Part shown: positions 62,428-64,000 of the stretch, piece by piece | How the letters are laid out: the number at the start of each line of letters is the position of its first letter | How positions within the stretch are numbered: position 1 is the stretch's first letter | Assembly: GCF_030651495.1 (NCBI RefSeq) | Contig: NZ_JAUSFI010000023.1 | Location: forward strand, 60,844-124,843 | Direction: 5' to 3' | Source: Undibacterium sp. | Lineage (GTDB): Bacteria > Pseudomonadota > Gammaproteobacteria > Burkholderiales > Burkholderiaceae_D | Length of the DNA stretch: 64,000 nucleotides | Notes under the pieces: generated by a model | What the model was told of the DNA's origin: nothing | The model's input: the letters and a program-made list of their open reading frames with translations, nothing else | Database searches by the model: none | Made by a program: the position numbers and the translations under genes

Positions 62428-63408
62428 TTAGTGGTTTCTGTCAACTGCAAAACTGGCAAGCGTAAGCAACGCTTGCTTGTAAGGACTATCAGCTAACGAG
62501 GCCACCGAGGCCCTGGCGCTTGCTGCTGCTTTATTGGCTTCGTTTTTAGTGTAGTCGAGTGCGCCAGAGTGTGTAATCGCGGCCAGTATGGCATCAAATT
62601 TTGACTCATCACCTTGCTCGATACACGAGCGAACCAAGTTTTTCTGCTCCTCAGTGCCATGTTTCATAAGGTAAATTAAAGGCAGAGTTGGTTTGCCTTC
62701 CCGCAGGTCATCCCCGACATTCTTACCGATGTCATCGGCATTGCCCGAGTAATCGAGTACATCATCAATCAGTTGAAAAGCGGTACCCAAAGAACGTCCG
62801 TATTCAGCTGCTGCCTCGATTTGTTCTACGTTAGCTCCCGCAATGAGCGCGCCTACTTGTGCCGCCGCCTCAAATAATTTGGCGGTTTTTGAACGGATTA
62901 CCTGCAAATAGCGCTCTTCTGTGACATCGGGGTCGTGCATATTGAGTAATTGCAAAACCTCACCTTCTGCGATCACATTGGTGGCATCGGCCAGGATCTG
63001 CATGACGCGCATGCTGTTGATGCTCACCATCATCTGGAAAGCGCGCGAATATAAAAAATCCCCGACTAAGACTGACGCTGCATTACCGAACAAGGCATTC
63101 GCGGTCTGGCGGCCGCGCCGTAATGAGGATTCATCCACCACGTCGTCATGTAGCAAGGTGGCGGTGTGGATGAATTCCACAATCGCCGCCAGTTCATGAT
63201 GATGCTTGCCTTGATATTGGTAAGCATTCGCCATCAGCAATACCAGGACTGGCCGGATGCGCTTGCCTCCGGCACTGATAATGTATTCAGCGATCTGGTT
63301 GACTAGAGGGACTTCTGAGTGAAGTTGTTGTCTAATGACCTGATTTACCGCCGTCATGTCTGGGGCAATAAAATCTGTAATGCTGTTTTGGGTGGCGATG
63401 GCAGACAA
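62428..63408 (-). CDS. ispB: Octaprenyl diphosphate synthase
   Basis: A trans-prenyltransferase of 326 residues making the ubiquinone side chain by adding isopentenyl units. The first Asp-rich motif is LLHDDVVDESSLRRG, with GNAASVLVGDFLYSRAFQMM, and the second motif is QLIDDVLDYSG followed by GKNVGDDLREGKPTLPLIYL. GGKRIRPVLVLL is the IPP-binding start. It is divergent from rplU, a very common arrangement in proteobacteria. Confidence 0.95.
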   Translation of the reverse strand: MSAIATQNSITDFIAPDMTAVNQVIRQQLHSEVPLVNQIAEYIISAGGKRIRPVLVLLMANAYQYQGKHHHELAAIVEFIHTATLLHDDVVDESSLRRGRQTANALFGNAASVLVGDFLYSRAFQMMVSINSMRVMQILADATNVIAEGEVLQLLNMHDPDVTEERYLQVIRSKTAKLFEAAAQVGALIAGANVEQIEAAAEYGRSLGTAFQLIDDVLDYSGNADDIGKNVGDDLREGKPTLPLIYLMKHGTEEQKNLVRSCIEQGDESKFDAILAAITHSGALDYTKNEANKAAASARASVASLADSPYKQALLTLASFAVDRNH

Positions 63409-63786
63409 GGGAGAACCCGAGGAAAATTCAAGATAATCGAATTATACGATGTTGGCATGATGTTTGAGGGAAATGGCAACACTAAGTTATGCGCCAGATC
63501 GTGTTATGAGCAATTTTATCAAGGGCGCGCAGCCTTCTGTGATGAAGTTGGCTATGGGCTTGGCGTTTTTTTGGGATAAATGGTGATTGTGGTAAAGAGG
63601 CAGCAGACCAGTTGCCTGTTCGCCTTGCACGGCGATGATTAATCATGACAGGCATTTAACACCTCAGCCTACATGATACTTGGGGGAAACTTGGGAAACA
63701 TTCCGCCGCATGCGTTTCGAGCCGGAGGTCGGCTAAAAAATAGTGCATTCACGCTATCGTCTGCTGAAAAAATATGCAAATAGGTT
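63409..63786. other. Gene-free stretch between ispB and the rplU promoter
   Basis: The 378 bp must contain the ispB promoter. Open frames here (63319-63579 plus, 63669-63923 minus) run into ispB or rplU and show no motif, so none is accepted. I see no strong hairpin or repeat. Confidence 0.6.
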
Positions 63787-63815
63787 TTGACGGAGCAGTT
63801 AAGCCTATGTATAAT
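63787..63815 (+). promoter_or_regulatory. Sigma-70 promoter of rplU
   Basis: TTGACG (63787-63792) and TATAAT (63810-63815) are separated by exactly 17 bp, a near-consensus promoter expected for a ribosomal operon. The start would be near 63822, giving a leader of about 70 nt. Confidence 0.88.
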
Positions 63816-63823
63816 CCGCGGTT

Positions 63824-63859
63824 CTCCCGCTTTCTTGTGCAGCTCTATTAAAGCGAGAG
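63824..63859 (+). promoter_or_regulatory. Possible stem in the rplU leader
   Basis: CTCCCGCTTT (63824-63833) can pair with AAAGCGAGAG (63850-63859) with one mismatch, right after the predicted start. Ribosomal-protein leaders often fold as autoregulatory targets; function here is inference. Confidence 0.4.
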
Positions 63860-63890
63860 AAATCCCTATATTTATTTGATGAGGTTTCAC

Positions 63891-64000
63891 ATGTACGCGG
63901 TCATAAAAACCGGTGGCAAACAATATAAAGTTGTCGCTGGTGAAAAACTTAAAGTAGAACAGATACCTGCAGACATTGGCTCCGAAATCACCATAGATCA
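63891..64000 (+). CDS. rplU: 50S ribosomal protein L21 (partial; runs off the window)
   Basis: The first 36 codons of bL21 read [20 protein letters not shown] and continue [12 protein letters not shown], the conserved N-terminus of the family. ATG 63891 follows GATGAGGTTTCAC. It binds 23S rRNA in the large subunit. rpmA and obg are expected to follow beyond the window. It is divergent from ispB. Confidence 0.96.
   Translation, partial: MYAVIKTGGKQYKVVAGEKLKVEQIPADIGSEITID

Noticed and set aside
63319..63579. 86-codon frame overlapping the ispB start
   Set aside because: It begins inside ispB on the other strand and shows no motif.

Overview
The window reads as the chromosome of a betaproteobacterium of the order Burkholderiales, most likely family Oxalobacteraceae and close to Undibacterium. 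The grounds are gene order (mutM-mutY; tRNA-Gln between ispE and prs; pilB-pilC-pilD-coaE-zapD-yacG; pilS-pilR-ampD; ispB divergent from rplU), moderate GC content and protein resemblance. This placement is inference from memory of such genomes; no database search was run. No prophage, plasmid, CRISPR array or rRNA operon is visible. Coding density is high and most genes are housekeeping.

Layout. 0-8 kb: partial metC with a divergent Lrp-type regulator, an AEC-family carrier, an OafA-type acyltransferase, an orphan amino-acid binding protein, an oxygen-binding di-iron protein and gamma-glutamyltransferase. 8-14 kb (minus strand): rplY, prs, tRNA-Gln, ispE, lolB and a TPR lipoprotein. 14-22 kb (plus): mutM, a dynamin-like GTPase, mutY, an exported S33 peptidase coupled to a NatAB-type ABC exporter, and a DUF3592 protein. 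22-28 kb: an AidB-like acyl-CoA dehydrogenase with a divergent TetR regulator, a YciA-type thioesterase and an Atm1-type exporter. 28-38 kb: a glutamate-use locus, with a HypT-like LysR regulator, the 180-kDa NAD-glutamate dehydrogenase and the gltIJKL uptake system. 38-44 kb: pyrC, DUF3025, YdcH, DUF2147 and valS. 44-49 kb: a CcsA/YpjD-like protein, a PP0621 protein, PilS, PilR and AmpD. 49-54.4 kb: an alr-dadA catabolic operon with two regulators. 54.5-63.4 kb (minus): yacG, zapD, coaE, pilD, a YkgJ protein, pilC, pilB, a CorC-type protein and ispB. The window ends inside rplU.

The strongest unusual signal is the D-alanine operon. alr, dadA, an Rrf2-like gene and a TyrR-type regulator are overlapping or tightly spaced. 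They are preceded by a textbook -24/-12 sigma-54 promoter and three 18-bp TGTA-N10-TACA dyads with the architecture of TyrR boxes, at enhancer distance. The regulator keeps the GAFTGA loop needed for sigma-54 activation, so the locus looks like a self-contained TyrR/sigma-54 switch for alanine racemisation and D-amino-acid oxidation.

The second theme is short non-coding repeats. (i) A MITE-like element occurs twice (8270-8373, 28856-29057), each copy with perfect terminal inverted repeats, a matched arm change between copies, and its own 5-bp target duplication. (ii) A REP-like hairpin occurs three times within 3.6 kb (21.66, 22.6 and 25.1 kb), with paired changes in the two arms. (iii) An approximately 80-bp ATACTCCCC-ended element occurs at 936-1016 and 37814-37892. 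A related, diverged copy at 11819-11899 lies inside lolB and appears to supply part of that lipoprotein's N-terminus.
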